Shown: positions 8,780-16,795 of the stretch, in pieces
How positions within the stretch are numbered: the first letter of the stretch is position 1
Layout of the letters: every line of letters starts with the position of its first letter
Assembly (NCBI GenBank): GCA_937896065.1
Contig: CALBLI010000030.1
Location: forward strand, 1-29,944
Reading direction: 5' to 3'
Length of the DNA stretch: 29,944 bases
Source of the DNA: an uncultured Caryophanales bacterium
GTDB taxonomy: Bacteria; Bacillota_I; Bacilli_A; RFN20; CAG-288
The notes under the pieces: model-generated
The model's database searches: none
The model's input: the letters and a program-made list of their open reading frames with translations, nothing else
What the model was told of the DNA's origin: nothing
Translations under genes and position numbers: made by a program

Positions 8780-9244
8780 ATGGACAGTATTAATAAAGTA
8801 TTTAAAAATATCACTTTTATCGATGATAAAGGAATCATCTATACTCCTTATACATCGCTTGATAAAATTTACCTCGGTGACGATTTAAAATTCGATAATA
8901 TTATTATCAAAATTGGTAATAAATCTTTTTCATATAAAGACTATTCTGAGTGTTTTTTTAAACATAAAGAAAATTGTTATGTTAACATTACTTCTCTTCT
9001 TGGTTTTGTTAATCCCTTGTCTAATCCTCATATTTTAAATATTGAAGTAATAACTAATGATAAAAGTTATTTTATTTATAATTTGTATCTCTGCAACTTC
9101 TCATTTGAAAAGATGACTGGAGATAATTTATATGATGCAAGACTTATTATAAATAATGTCAAGATGGATTTAAATTCTAGCCAACTTAAAAATTACTCTT
9201 TTAAAATGACTATTGATGATAAAATAATCAACATTTCTTTCTAA
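8780..9244 (+). CDS. Unknown 154-residue protein
   Basis: I do not recognise this protein. It is rich in Asn, Lys, Ile and Asp, without a signal peptide or membrane segment, and looks mainly beta-stranded, with repeated short alternating hydrophobic stretches (for example DNIIIKIGNKSFSYKDY and KMTIDDKIINISF at the C-terminus). The ATG lacks a clear Shine-Dalgarno site (GTGGGC is the nearest G-rich stretch). It is the first of two adjacent small genes, 5 bases ahead of the next, and is divergent from the ABC exporter operon. The base composition matches its neighbours. A cytosolic accessory role is possible, but no function can be assigned. Confidence 0.7.
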   Translation: MDSINKVFKNITFIDDKGIIYTPYTSLDKIYLGDDLKFDNIIIKIGNKSFSYKDYSECFFKHKENCYVNITSLLGFVNPLSNPHILNIEVITNDKSYFIYNLYLCNFSFEKMTGDNLYDARLIINNVKMDLNSSQLKNYSFKMTIDDKIINISF

Positions 9245-9249
9245 TTAAC

Positions 9250-9510
9250 ATGGATAACTATCTAGATATAAATAAAGCATTGACCTACTTAAAAGCAGGT
9301 TATCATCTTTACTCATTAAACGATAAAGAAAAAGTAACTTTCTATTTAAAAAATAATACAGTAATTATCAGTTCAAATAATGTCAATTCTAAAATATCAG
9401 TCTATGATTTTAAAGCACTATATTTAAATAGTCATTTCTATATTTTAGAAAATAATGAAGAAGAAGTTGATCTATTAAAAGACAAAGAATATTATTCCTG
9501 GAGGCAATAG
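9250..9510 (+). CDS. Unknown 86-residue protein
   Basis: I cannot place this in a named family. The order of elements is a short helix (DINKALTYLKAG), then alternating strands with FYLKNNTVIISS, then VYDFKALYLNSHFYILEN and an acidic C-terminus ending in Trp-Arg-Gln. This layout resembles small beta-rich cytosolic proteins. The upstream gene carries a comparable YKDY element before an aromatic stretch, so the two may be distantly related, but the similarity is weak. The start lies 5 bases after the upstream stop with no Shine-Dalgarno site, so translational coupling is likely. It ends in TAG, and a good promoter for the following 38-residue gene begins 8 bases later. Confidence 0.65.
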   Translation: MDNYLDINKALTYLKAGYHLYSLNDKEKVTFYLKNNTVIISSNNVNSKISVYDFKALYLNSHFYILENNEEEVDLLKDKEYYSWRQ

Positions 9511-9517
9511 CATAAAC

Positions 9518-9545
9518 TTGATTTTTTAAATTTTTATATTATAAT
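9518..9545 (+). promoter_or_regulatory. Promoter of the 38-residue basic protein gene
   Basis: TTGATT (9518-9523), a 16-base spacer and a consensus TATAAT (9540-9545) give one of the best promoter matches in the window. The predicted start near 9552 leaves a leader of about 22 bases with TGAGGT before the ATG at 9574. It shows that the small gene has its own transcription. Confidence 0.65.
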
Positions 9546-9573
9546 TATTAGGTTTTAATTTGAGGTAAAAATT

Positions 9574-9690
9574 ATGGGAAAGAAAAGATTTGAAGCTCGC
9601 GGTTTTGCCAAAGGTTGGAAAGAACGCCGTGAAAAGAAGCTTTTAAAAGAAGAAAAAGCTAAAGCAAAAAAAGTTGCTGAATCTAAATAA
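9574..9690 (+). CDS. 38-residue highly basic small protein
   Basis: The ORF starts MGKKRFEARGFAKGWK and continues as a Lys/Glu/Ala-rich helix, ending AESK and TAA. Evidence that it is a real gene: TGAGGT seven bases before the ATG, its own near-consensus promoter, and a strong hairpin terminator immediately after the stop. About 15 of 38 residues are Lys or Arg and there are no cysteines or hydrophobic segments, so it is probably a cytosolic nucleic-acid- or ribosome-binding peptide; that is inference from charge. Three of four arginines use CGC or CGT although AGA is frequent in much of the window, a pattern that in AT-rich bacteria tends to mark highly expressed genes. I do not recognise a named family. 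Confidence 0.75.
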   Translation: MGKKRFEARGFAKGWKERREKKLLKEEKAKAKKVAESK

Positions 9691-9722
9691 AAATAGGTCG
9701 TCATCTAGACGGCCTATTTTTT
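9689..9722. terminator. Bidirectional intrinsic terminator
   Basis: A 12-base stem, AAATAGGTCGTC (9691-9702) with GACGGCCTATTT (9708-9719), has one G-T pair, a five-base loop, and A/T runs on both sides. It ends the small-protein gene on the plus strand and the 1363-residue gene on the minus strand. Confidence 0.88.
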
Positions 9723-9729
9723 ATTCCTT

Positions 9730-12700
9730 TTAATTAGGATAAATGAATACTAAATCTTCACTAGCTATATTTGATTTATCAAAATAAGTCTTTGCATCAC
9801 TTGCATTATCGACTAATTTATATCCATTAACTATACCTAAGAAATTTTTTGTGATTGTATAAGATGAGATACTATAGATTGGCTTGTTAGTTAAGAATGT
9901 ATCATCATTATTATCAAATGGTGTAAATCCGCCAAATTTGTTTTTAAATGCTTCAGTGAAAGTGTAATATCTATTCATGTAAGTATTTGTCGCATCACTA
10001 GCCGTTATATTTTTGCAATCAGCATTTAATAATACATGTAAGTTAATATCAATCAATCCTAAGAAAGACAAATTAGTTTTGACACTCATTTTTGATAATG
10101 GTGTCCTATCATTTTTGTTTATCATCTTCTGATGATATAAATCAATTGAAGTATCACTAAATGATAGATTCATACTTGATAATGATCCATCAAAAATATT
10201 ATTTAAATTCATCTCAAGGTGGAAATAAGGATTATTTTCATCTTCAATATATTTAGTATTGCTTGAAAGAATATTTGAAAAATCATCAGTTAAGCGAGTC
10301 GATGATTTAGAATCAGCTGAGACAGTTTCATTCATAGACTTATAAATATTTCCCATGATAGTTGAACCCATTGGAAGTTGATTATCACCATCTAAAATGT
10401 AGCTCATAACATAATAGAAAATATCATCAAGAAGACTAACATCGTCAGTTTTGAAAACTTCCGAAGTTATTTTCTTACCATTATTTTTACTTTGACAAAC
10501 TTCAATCTCTTTTTCTGAAACAAAGAATTCAGTCATATAGAAGCCTTTGTCGTTGACACTTTTTACTGATTTGATAGTATCATCACTATTTAAAGTGGGA
10601 GAATTATTAAATGATAAATAAGCATATGCATGTTCATCAAAAATGGTGACTCTGCAATCAATTGCTGAATTTAAATTAGCAGCAGGGATAGATAGAATTT
10701 TACCTTTGACTTTAAATGTGCCAGATAAATTAAAATAATTATTTTCCGTTGTATCAATCAAACACTTGCTGAGCATAGCAAATCCATTTAAATCAACAAA
10801 GTTGTTCTTTGTATCATCTGAATATAACATCATTGGATTAGTATTTGTTTCACTTTTAACGCTTGGATCTTCAACTTCAGATATGTCACCTAAAGAAATA
10901 GAAACCTCGATATTTTTATTTGCTAATTTACCACTCAATGTAGCTTTAGTGATTCTTGGTTTCTCACCTTTATCAAAGTAAACTGAAATATGTTGATCAT
11001 TATTTTCACTACTTGCATCAACTAATTTTCCATCAAAAATTAAATCGATGCGATCAGATAAAATCTCAACTTTCTTGATATATGGATAGTCTAATAATTT
11101 AGTAAAATCTTTTGTATTTATAAAATCGATTAATCCAGCACCAGTAGCTGACGTGGTATTTGTTAACACCTTAAGGTAACGATGCAATAAATTAGTTTCA
11201 CTATCAGCTAATTTAACATTATTTAAAACTTCAGATATTGTTGATGATTTTAATAAAATATGCATTTTATCATTATATTCAGCAACAAATTGACCATCTA
11301 GTGTTGAATTTTCTTCAATAGTTTGATATTTGAATCTAATTTTTTGATCAACATATTTATTGTAGTTGACTTTACTATCACTTAACAATGTATCAAGGGA
11401 AGGATGATTTATAGTTAAGCTTCCATATGCATTAGGCTTGTTTTTATCTTTATAATCAACAGCGATACCTGAGCCTGATGCTATTTCAGCAATTTTATTA
11501 TTTTGGTCGTCTAAAACTTTACCTGCTAATTTTAACGAAAATTCTTTCTGATTTATTAAAGGTAATGAATAAAATGATTGAGCAAGCTTATCAGCATCGG
11601 TTATCTCACGATATAATTTTTTCTTCTCATCATTTAATAAATATGATGAGTCATATTCTTCAAAATTTAATGAAAAAGAAATAGAACTGGTTTGATCAAT
11701 AGTTGAACTAACTGAAATATTTTCAATTTCATTATCATTTGTATCCAGTGTTAATGTTATAGCGCCCACTTTATTTTCAAGCGAAGTATTTTTTAAAACA
11801 TATGGAACATTTAATTCTAATATAAGTTTATCGGCATTTAAATTATCTTTATCAATTGAAATAAATGATTCTAGCGGTCTAAGAGAACCAGCTTTAATCT
11901 TACTTATGTCTTCTTGATATTGCTTTGATGAACTTATCTCTTTAATAATATTATTAATATTTGAAAAAGCATCATTCATTTCACCAGTTGAATTAGATGA
12001 AATAACATTCTTTATTTTATCTACTTCTGTATTTGAAATCGATTGTTTAAAAACACCATTGTTGTAATCAAAATAAATATTTTGATCCTGGTAAATAAGA
12101 TTTAGATTTTGACTATTATCTTTGATTTTGGTATCAAAAGATACATAATAATTGCCATTTTGTAAACCGAGAAGTGATAAATTGTCAACCCCTTTTAAAT
12201 CAGCTGATAATTTACCACTAGCTGAATAAGAAGATGATTGTGAAGAATATACAAGTGAATAATTGATGCTTGCTTGTCTTTTATCTATATAATTTAAAAG
12301 TGTCGAAAAGATTGGCACCATTCCTTGATAATCTTTATATTCACCTTCAATTGTTGAAAAATTGACACCCTCAGGGAAGGTTGGAGTCAAAGCAAAATCA
12401 AATTCATAATCTTGATATCTCATTCCTTTTAATGAGATATTAGATATTTGATTGTTATCAAAATTGATCTCAATATTGATATCATAATCGCCTAAATTGA
12501 ATAATTTTGCATTGATAGTTAGTTTTAAAATAGAATTATCAAAATAAAAATCTTTGATATATCCTTTATAGACGTTCAAGTCGATATCTTTTAATTTATT
12601 TAAATCAATCTTAGATAAAACAGTGTTGAGCTGCTTTTCAATCTCTTGATACATATTTTCATTTACAGCATTAGAAATTAATGAAAATAAATCATCAATA

Positions 12701-13821
12701 GTTGAATTTCTGATTTTACCTTTAAATAGATCATTAACTTTTAAATATGTGGTTGAATTTTTATAATGAGCATTTATCAAATTCAAATTTTCATGTTCAT
12801 TATGATGATTTAAAGAGAGTTCAAATTCACCTTTAGTTATATCTTTTAAAGCTACATTTGATAAATCAACTTTTAGATTACCATCAACTTTTGAAGATTT
12901 TAAACCAGTGGTTGAATTATTTTTGAAATCAAGTGAGAAAGCAGCATCGACTCTCTTTTCATTTAACAATTTACTAAGTGTTGTGACTATTGAATTAGTC
13001 GATGAAGAAATATCAGTATAACCACTATCATCATTTTTAAAATCAGAATCTTTTCTAGCACTCACATTGCCAGAAAGAGATAATTGAACCATATCTGAAA
13101 GATTTATCTTTCCATTTTGTCCATTATTCTCATTGATTCTTATTGATTTGATATTGAACTCTTTATCACTTTCAAGAATAAGCGAAATTCCTGAAATGAC
13201 TTTACCACCTATATTCATATCATCAAAATCTAAAGTGTATGCAAAACCATCCATAGTATTACTTTCAGTAACTTTAAAGTTATCTAAAGAGATTGCTGAA
13301 GTTAAAGAAGATAGGTCAAAAGAAGCAGAACCTATACTTGGAATATTGATACCTAATCCTTTAATTAGTGAAATCAAAGAGGAGAGAGTAGGTTTTAGCT
13401 GAAGCATATACGCTTTAGAAGCATATGATACATAAGCAGTTGATGTATTTCCTTGATATGCAATATTCAAAGTCTCATCAATAGAATTGTATTTGATATT
13501 GATAGTTGCTTTTAAGGATAGTTTTTGTAAATCTGAAATATCAATTTTAACATTTGAGAGGTTAATATTTAAATCACCAGGAAAATTGATTGATGTTAGA
13601 TTTAAAGTAATAGATGAAGACTCGATTTGCTTAGATGTCATCAAATTGTTTAGTGTTTTAGAAAAGTTACTTTCCTCCACAACATCTTCATTATCTTCAT
13701 CTTCTTCAATATCATCAACACGTTTGAAATTATCAGCAATTTTTAATCCAAAATATACCGCAGATGATGATGCGGTTAGAGATATAATCGATGCTAAAGA
13801 ATACAAAATAAACTTTTTCAT
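9730..13821 (-). CDS. Large anchored envelope protein with five diverged repeat modules
   Basis: This 1363-residue protein begins MKKFILYSL followed by a hydrophobic stretch to about residue 28, a signal peptide or N-terminal anchor, then a very acidic linker (36-50). The remainder is Ser/Asn/Asp-rich and beta-stranded. I see five modules starting near residues 53, 277, 503, 744 and 1012, each opening with an amphipathic helix (pattern TLxxLxxxxx) and then an F/Y-S-L strand. Modules 1-4 contain a shared later element near 195-232, 426-466, 665-706 and 922-965, where a strand pair is followed by I-x-x-I-S/R-hydrophobic. The alternation resembles LolA/LppX-like lipid- or ligand-binding half-barrels, but that is a guess from pattern. 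No sortase motif or lipobox is seen. GGAGGG overlaps the upstream gene's stop, 9 bases before the ATG, so it is co-translated with the anchored 404-residue protein. Confidence 0.85.
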   Translation of the reverse strand: MKKFILYSLASIISLTASSSAVYFGLKIADNFKRVDDIEEDEDNEDVVEESNFSKTLNNLMTSKQIESSSITLNLTSINFPGDLNINLSNVKIDISDLQKLSLKATINIKYNSIDETLNIAYQGNTSTAYVSYASKAYMLQLKPTLSSLISLIKGLGINIPSIGSASFDLSSLTSAISLDNFKVTESNTMDGFAYTLDFDDMNIGGKVISGISLILESDKEFNIKSIRINENNGQNGKINLSDMVQLSLSGNVSARKDSDFKNDDSGYTDISSSTNSIVTTLSKLLNEKRVDAAFSLDFKNNSTTGLKSSKVDGNLKVDLSNVALKDITKGEFELSLNHHNEHENLNLINAHYKNSTTYLKVNDLFKGKIRNSTIDDLFSLISNAVNENMYQEIEKQLNTVLSKIDLNKLKDIDLNVYKGYIKDFYFDNSILKLTINAKLFNLGDYDINIEINFDNNQISNISLKGMRYQDYEFDFALTPTFPEGVNFSTIEGEYKDYQGMVPIFSTLLNYIDKRQASINYSLVYSSQSSSYSASGKLSADLKGVDNLSLLGLQNGNYYVSFDTKIKDNSQNLNLIYQDQNIYFDYNNGVFKQSISNTEVDKIKNVISSNSTGEMNDAFSNINNIIKEISSSKQYQEDISKIKAGSLRPLESFISIDKDNLNADKLILELNVPYVLKNTSLENKVGAITLTLDTNDNEIENISVSSTIDQTSSISFSLNFEEYDSSYLLNDEKKKLYREITDADKLAQSFYSLPLINQKEFSLKLAGKVLDDQNNKIAEIASGSGIAVDYKDKNKPNAYGSLTINHPSLDTLLSDSKVNYNKYVDQKIRFKYQTIEENSTLDGQFVAEYNDKMHILLKSSTISEVLNNVKLADSETNLLHRYLKVLTNTTSATGAGLIDFINTKDFTKLLDYPYIKKVEILSDRIDLIFDGKLVDASSENNDQHISVYFDKGEKPRITKATLSGKLANKNIEVSISLGDISEVEDPSVKSETNTNPMMLYSDDTKNNFVDLNGFAMLSKCLIDTTENNYFNLSGTFKVKGKILSIPAANLNSAIDCRVTIFDEHAYAYLSFNNSPTLNSDDTIKSVKSVNDKGFYMTEFFVSEKEIEVCQSKNNGKKITSEVFKTDDVSLLDDIFYYVMSYILDGDNQLPMGSTIMGNIYKSMNETVSADSKSSTRLTDDFSNILSSNTKYIEDENNPYFHLEMNLNNIFDGSLSSMNLSFSDTSIDLYHQKMINKNDRTPLSKMSVKTNLSFLGLIDINLHVLLNADCKNITASDATNTYMNRYYTFTEAFKNKFGGFTPFDNNDDTFLTNKPIYSISSYTITKNFLGIVNGYKLVDNASDAKTYFDKSNIASEDLVFIYPN
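10027..13659 (-). repeat. Five tandem diverged protein modules inside the envelope protein gene
   Basis: Module starts at residues 53, 277, 503, 744 and 1012 give spacings of 224, 226, 241 and 268 residues. The repeats are visible only at protein level, as helix and strand patterns with few identical residues; the DNA has diverged, so they are old duplications. Confidence 0.55.
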
Positions 13822-13830
13822 ACAACCCTC

Positions 13831-15045
13831 CTATTTGAACAATTGATATCCATTAAACTCAGTTTCACTAATGTCAGGAATTTTTACTTCTACACCTTCA
13901 AACGTTGGTGTATCACCATGATAATAATACTGAGTGAGTGTCTGAGTGGTATCAGCTGACATAAGGCCCACGTCAGCTTTATATTTATCAGTGAATACGC
14001 TTGAAATAATATTTAATTCGCTATCTAATGTAAATTCTAACTTATTTACGCTTGGATCAAATACAGGTGCTGATTTTAAACCGCCTGTCGTCTTCATTTG
14101 AACCGAATAATAACTTTCACCAGTCTTTTTTAATGAAAGTGTCACTTTGTAATTTTCACCAACCTTTTCAAGTGAACTTTTATTGATAGTTTTACTTGCA
14201 ATAGCATAAATGATAATAGAGTTGACTGGGAATTTACTTGCATCATTGCTACTTTCATATTCAGTTTTTTCAAGAGATAAAAACTTATCACTTATCGGTG
14301 TCTTTTCACTATCTTTAGTACAGTAATATATGCCAGATAATAATTTTCCAAAGCGAGCTATATAGTCATCGTAATTAGCCGTCGTTGAAGAAGCGTTTGC
14401 CCAATCTTCTTTCTTGCTGCATTCATATTGAATGACTTCATTATTCATTTTGTCATAATATCTATTAGCAGTAGATACAACGCTAGATGAAGATACATTT
14501 TGGTTAAATATCACATCAGGTGTTCTAAAGGTTGCTGATTCAATATTTTGACTAACGCCCATAGCTACTGCTTGCCCTTTCCCAATGACTAATGAGTATT
14601 TAGCATTTGCAAAGTTATTAAGTGAATAATTGATGAGTTTATAAGGATTATCTTTATAATCATTTAAGATTGAATTTTTAGAAAGTGAATTCTGAATATT
14701 TTTAATATCTTGTTCAGTAGCTACTTCACCAGCTGCAAATACAATATTATCTTTTTTGGGAGTTGTGATGTTGTATAAAAAATATCCACCGACTGCACCA
14801 ATTAATGCAAAAATAACTGAAAGAGTAGTAACTAAGGTAATAGTTACTATTTTCTTTTTCTTAGCACGCTTGTCGTTAAACACCTTATCTATATCTTTAA
14901 TATCTTCATCTACGTTACAATCAGGCATAGTTGTAACACTACTATCTTGATTAATATCAAGATTTATTGATTCAGCAGTAGTATGTATATTTAAAGTTTC
15001 AGAATCATCTGAAATAGTGTCCGATTTATCTTTGTAATTTTTCAT
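13831..15045 (-). CDS. Membrane-anchored extracellular protein, partner of the large envelope protein
   Basis: The 404 residues comprise an acidic, Ser/Thr-rich cytosolic part (1-55), a basic stop-transfer patch (DKRAKKKK, 58-65), one membrane helix (about 66-92) and an extracellular domain of about 310 residues with three cysteines. The extracellular part ends with strand pairs including LEFTLDSELNIISSVF, which resembles the later element of the modules in the next gene; a shared fold is plausible but unproven. There is no lipobox or catalytic motif, and I do not recognise the family. It is the first gene of a two-gene operon; the downstream 1363-residue gene starts 9 bases after its stop. 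No Shine-Dalgarno site precedes the ATG, and a promoter match places the transcript start about 3 bases upstream. Confidence 0.85.
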   Translation of the reverse strand: MKNYKDKSDTISDDSETLNIHTTAESINLDINQDSSVTTMPDCNVDEDIKDIDKVFNDKRAKKKKIVTITLVTTLSVIFALIGAVGGYFLYNITTPKKDNIVFAAGEVATEQDIKNIQNSLSKNSILNDYKDNPYKLINYSLNNFANAKYSLVIGKGQAVAMGVSQNIESATFRTPDVIFNQNVSSSSVVSTANRYYDKMNNEVIQYECSKKEDWANASSTTANYDDYIARFGKLLSGIYYCTKDSEKTPISDKFLSLEKTEYESSNDASKFPVNSIIIYAIASKTINKSSLEKVGENYKVTLSLKKTGESYYSVQMKTTGGLKSAPVFDPSVNKLEFTLDSELNIISSVFTDKYKADVGLMSADTTQTLTQYYYHGDTPTFEGVEVKIPDISETEFNGYQLFK

Positions 15046-15054
15046 TACGCATAT

Positions 15055-15083
15055 AATTTAGTGAAAATAAGACATTTACTCAA
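15055..15083 (-). promoter_or_regulatory. Promoter of the envelope-protein operon
   Basis: On the minus strand TTGAGT (15078-15083) and TAAATT (15055-15060) are separated by 17 bases. Transcription would begin near 15048, almost at the ATG at 15045, suggesting a leaderless or near-leaderless message. The -10 match is only moderate. Confidence 0.4.
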
Positions 15084-15104
15084 TAGTTTTGTTATTAAAC
15101 TATT
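15082..15104. promoter_or_regulatory. Inverted repeat between the divergent envelope operon and hpf
   Basis: AATAGTTT (15082-15089) and AAACTATT (15097-15104) form an 8-base inverted repeat with a 7-base loop. It overlaps the -35 of the leftward promoter. The outer half-sites AATAGTT and AACTATT recur in the palindrome upstream of degV at 27152-27172, suggesting a shared operator, though such AT-rich words can arise by chance. Confidence 0.35.
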
Positions 15105-15206
15105 TTTTATTTGCACTTTTTTTATTGTTATTTTTACAAATTTTGCCTTTATCTATTTAAAAAAGCCCTTTCTCAACTTATAATATAGATAAGGAGGACA
15201 TACAGT

Positions 15207-15749
15207 ATGAAATTCGAATATGTATGCAAAGAAGTAAAGTTATCAGAGTCTATGAAGAAAACTTGTGAGAACAAATTTGGTAATTTTGAACGCTATTTTA
15301 AATCTGCAGATGATAGCAAATGCGTAGTCACAATCTCACTAGTTTCTGGAGGTAAAAGCGTTGAAGCAACCATCACATCTTCTGATTTTATGCTGAGAGC
15401 TAGAGCTATTGATGAAGACTTCTATTCTGCTGTTGATTTAGTTTGTGAAAAACTTGATAAGCAAATGAGAAAGACTAAAACTCGTTTATCAAAAGGTAAT
15501 AAGAAGAATTCACTTTCAAAAGATTTGCTTTTAGAGCATGTTTTAGAAAGTGATATTGATGATGATAAACTCGATATTGTCAAAAAGAAAGCATTAAATT
15601 TAGCACCAATGGATGCTGAAGAAGCTCTTACTAGAATGGACGCTTTAGGTCATTCTTTCTTCATCTATCTTGATTCTTCAACTGGTCTTGTAAATGTTAT
15701 TTATGAAAGAGAAGATCACGGATACGGTGTCATTGAAGTTCATTCCTAA
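15207..15749 (+). CDS. hpf: Long-form ribosome hibernation promoting factor
   Basis: The 180 residues match long HPF (YvyD type, usually about 185): an N-terminal S30AE/YfiA domain (about 1-100) that binds the 30S decoding region, a charged linker, and the C-terminal dimerisation domain (about 123-180) with the diagnostic LAPMDAEEALTRMDALGH and YEREDHGYGVIE elements. It joins two 70S ribosomes into inactive 100S dimers in stationary phase or stress. A strong AAGGAGG (15191-15197) lies nine bases before the ATG. TATAAT at 15179-15184 gives a possible -10 with a weak -35 (TTTAAA, 15156-15161), implying a very short leader. A clear hairpin terminator follows, so it is probably monocistronic. It is divergent from the envelope-protein operon. 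Confidence 0.96.
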   Translation: MKFEYVCKEVKLSESMKKTCENKFGNFERYFKSADDSKCVVTISLVSGGKSVEATITSSDFMLRARAIDEDFYSAVDLVCEKLDKQMRKTKTRLSKGNKKNSLSKDLLLEHVLESDIDDDKLDIVKKKALNLAPMDAEEALTRMDALGHSFFIYLDSSTGLVNVIYEREDHGYGVIEVHS

Positions 15750-15769
15750 TTAATTTCCTAGATTAATTT

Positions 15770-15806
15770 AGCTACCTTATAGTAATCTACTATCAGGTAG
15801 CTTTTT
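15770..15806 (+). terminator. Intrinsic terminator of hpf
   Basis: AGCTACCTTATAGTA (15770-15784), loop ATC and TACTATCAGGTAGCT (15788-15802) form a 15-base stem with one mismatch, followed by a T run. The next gene's promoter begins within the following ten bases. Confidence 0.92.
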
Positions 15807-15810
15807 ATTT

Positions 15811-15819
15811 TGATATAAT
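15811..15819 (+). promoter_or_regulatory. Extended -10 promoter for the HAD phosphatase gene
   Basis: TGATATAAT is a consensus extended -10. It directly follows the hpf terminator and would start transcription near 15826, about 12 bases before the ATG at 15838. There is no clear -35. Confidence 0.6.
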
Positions 15820-15837
15820 TTTTATGTTGAGGTTTTA

Positions 15838-16719
15838 ATGATTAGATTGCTTGCGACTGATTTAGATGGTACCCTTTTTTATCCTAAAAAATGTATATCT
15901 GGGCTATCACAACGAAATAAAAAATTTTTGTTATCTTTTCTTGATGCTAAAAAAGATATTATTATCGCATCTGGAAGAAACACAGGCATGTTGCACAACC
16001 TAGAAAAACTTTTAAAGCATAAATTATATTTTATGGGTTGTAATGGTTCTTTTTACATCGATAAGAATAAAAAAGAAGTCACTAACAAAAAACCTTTAGA
16101 TCCTAATTTAGCTGCTAAGTTTTATTTGACTATCAAAGATAACTATTCCTTATTTTGCTGGTTTCTTTTAGATGATAGTGATAAAGTTTATTATTGTTTT
16201 GATGAAAACATACCTCATTATCTTAGAACAGTGTTTAAGGTAGGTAATTTCTTAAATGGCTTTTATCGTGAAAAAATGGTTGCTGGTGAAGATGCTCTTC
16301 TTGACTCACTTCAGCACAATGTTAATTATAAAATTATGCCTGTTTTTTCTTTTGGAAAGAAAAAACTTGATAAAACAAAAGAAACATTTTTAGCATTAAA
16401 TGAAAGTTTTAAAGATGAGCTAACACTAGCTTTAACTGATGGTTCAATTGAAGTGACATCAAAAGGAGTAACAAAAGGTCAAGGCCTAACTGATTTTTGC
16501 AATGCATATAAAATTGATAAAAATGATGTTATTGTCATCGGTGATTCTTATAATGATGTTTCCATGTTTAAAACTTTTCCACATTCTTTTTGCATGTCAC
16601 ATGCCAGTGATGAGGTAAAAAAATATGCTAATCATATTGTCGATTATGAATATCAAATTCAAAAATATTTAGATGATGAGTCTCTTTTAAAAGATGACTA
16701 TATTAAAAACATTGCATAG
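15838..16719 (+). CDS. Cof-type HAD-superfamily phosphatase
   Basis: The 293 residues carry the HAD motifs in order: I, DLDGTLF (nucleophile Asp8, acid/base Asp10); II, IIASGRN (about 41-47); III, the lysine in KGVTKGQGL (about 208-216); and IV, GDSYNDVSMF (about 235-244) with the Mg2+-binding aspartates. The large C2-type cap between motifs II and III marks the Cof/YidA-like subfamily, cytosolic enzymes that dephosphorylate sugar phosphates, flavin mononucleotide or pyridoxal phosphate with broad specificity; the true substrate is unknown. TTGAGG lies a few bases before the ATG. It has its own extended -10 promoter and sits between hpf and two unknown genes with no functional link evident. 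Confidence 0.93.
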   Translation: MIRLLATDLDGTLFYPKKCISGLSQRNKKFLLSFLDAKKDIIIASGRNTGMLHNLEKLLKHKLYFMGCNGSFYIDKNKKEVTNKKPLDPNLAAKFYLTIKDNYSLFCWFLLDDSDKVYYCFDENIPHYLRTVFKVGNFLNGFYREKMVAGEDALLDSLQHNVNYKIMPVFSFGKKKLDKTKETFLALNESFKDELTLALTDGSIEVTSKGVTKGQGLTDFCNAYKIDKNDVIVIGDSYNDVSMFKTFPHSFCMSHASDEVKKYANHIVDYEYQIQKYLDDESLLKDDYIKNIA

Positions 16720-16734
16720 TTATTAATTAAAGCT

Positions 16735-16762
16735 TTTAAATATCACTTAAATTTCTTATAAT
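16735..16762 (+). promoter_or_regulatory. Probable promoter for the 324-residue protein gene
   Basis: A consensus TATAAT (16757-16762) lies 16 bases after a weak -35-like TTTAAA (16735-16740). GAGGT (16786-16790) precedes the ATG at 16796. Confidence 0.45.
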
Positions 16763-16795
16763 ATTAAATGTGTGTTTATTTTTTTGAGGTAAATT

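Noticed and set aside
13487..13846. 119-codon plus-strand open frame opposite the start of the large envelope gene
   Set aside because: It runs antisense through a signal peptide, acidic linker and a good ribosome site of the real gene, and has no start signals of its own.
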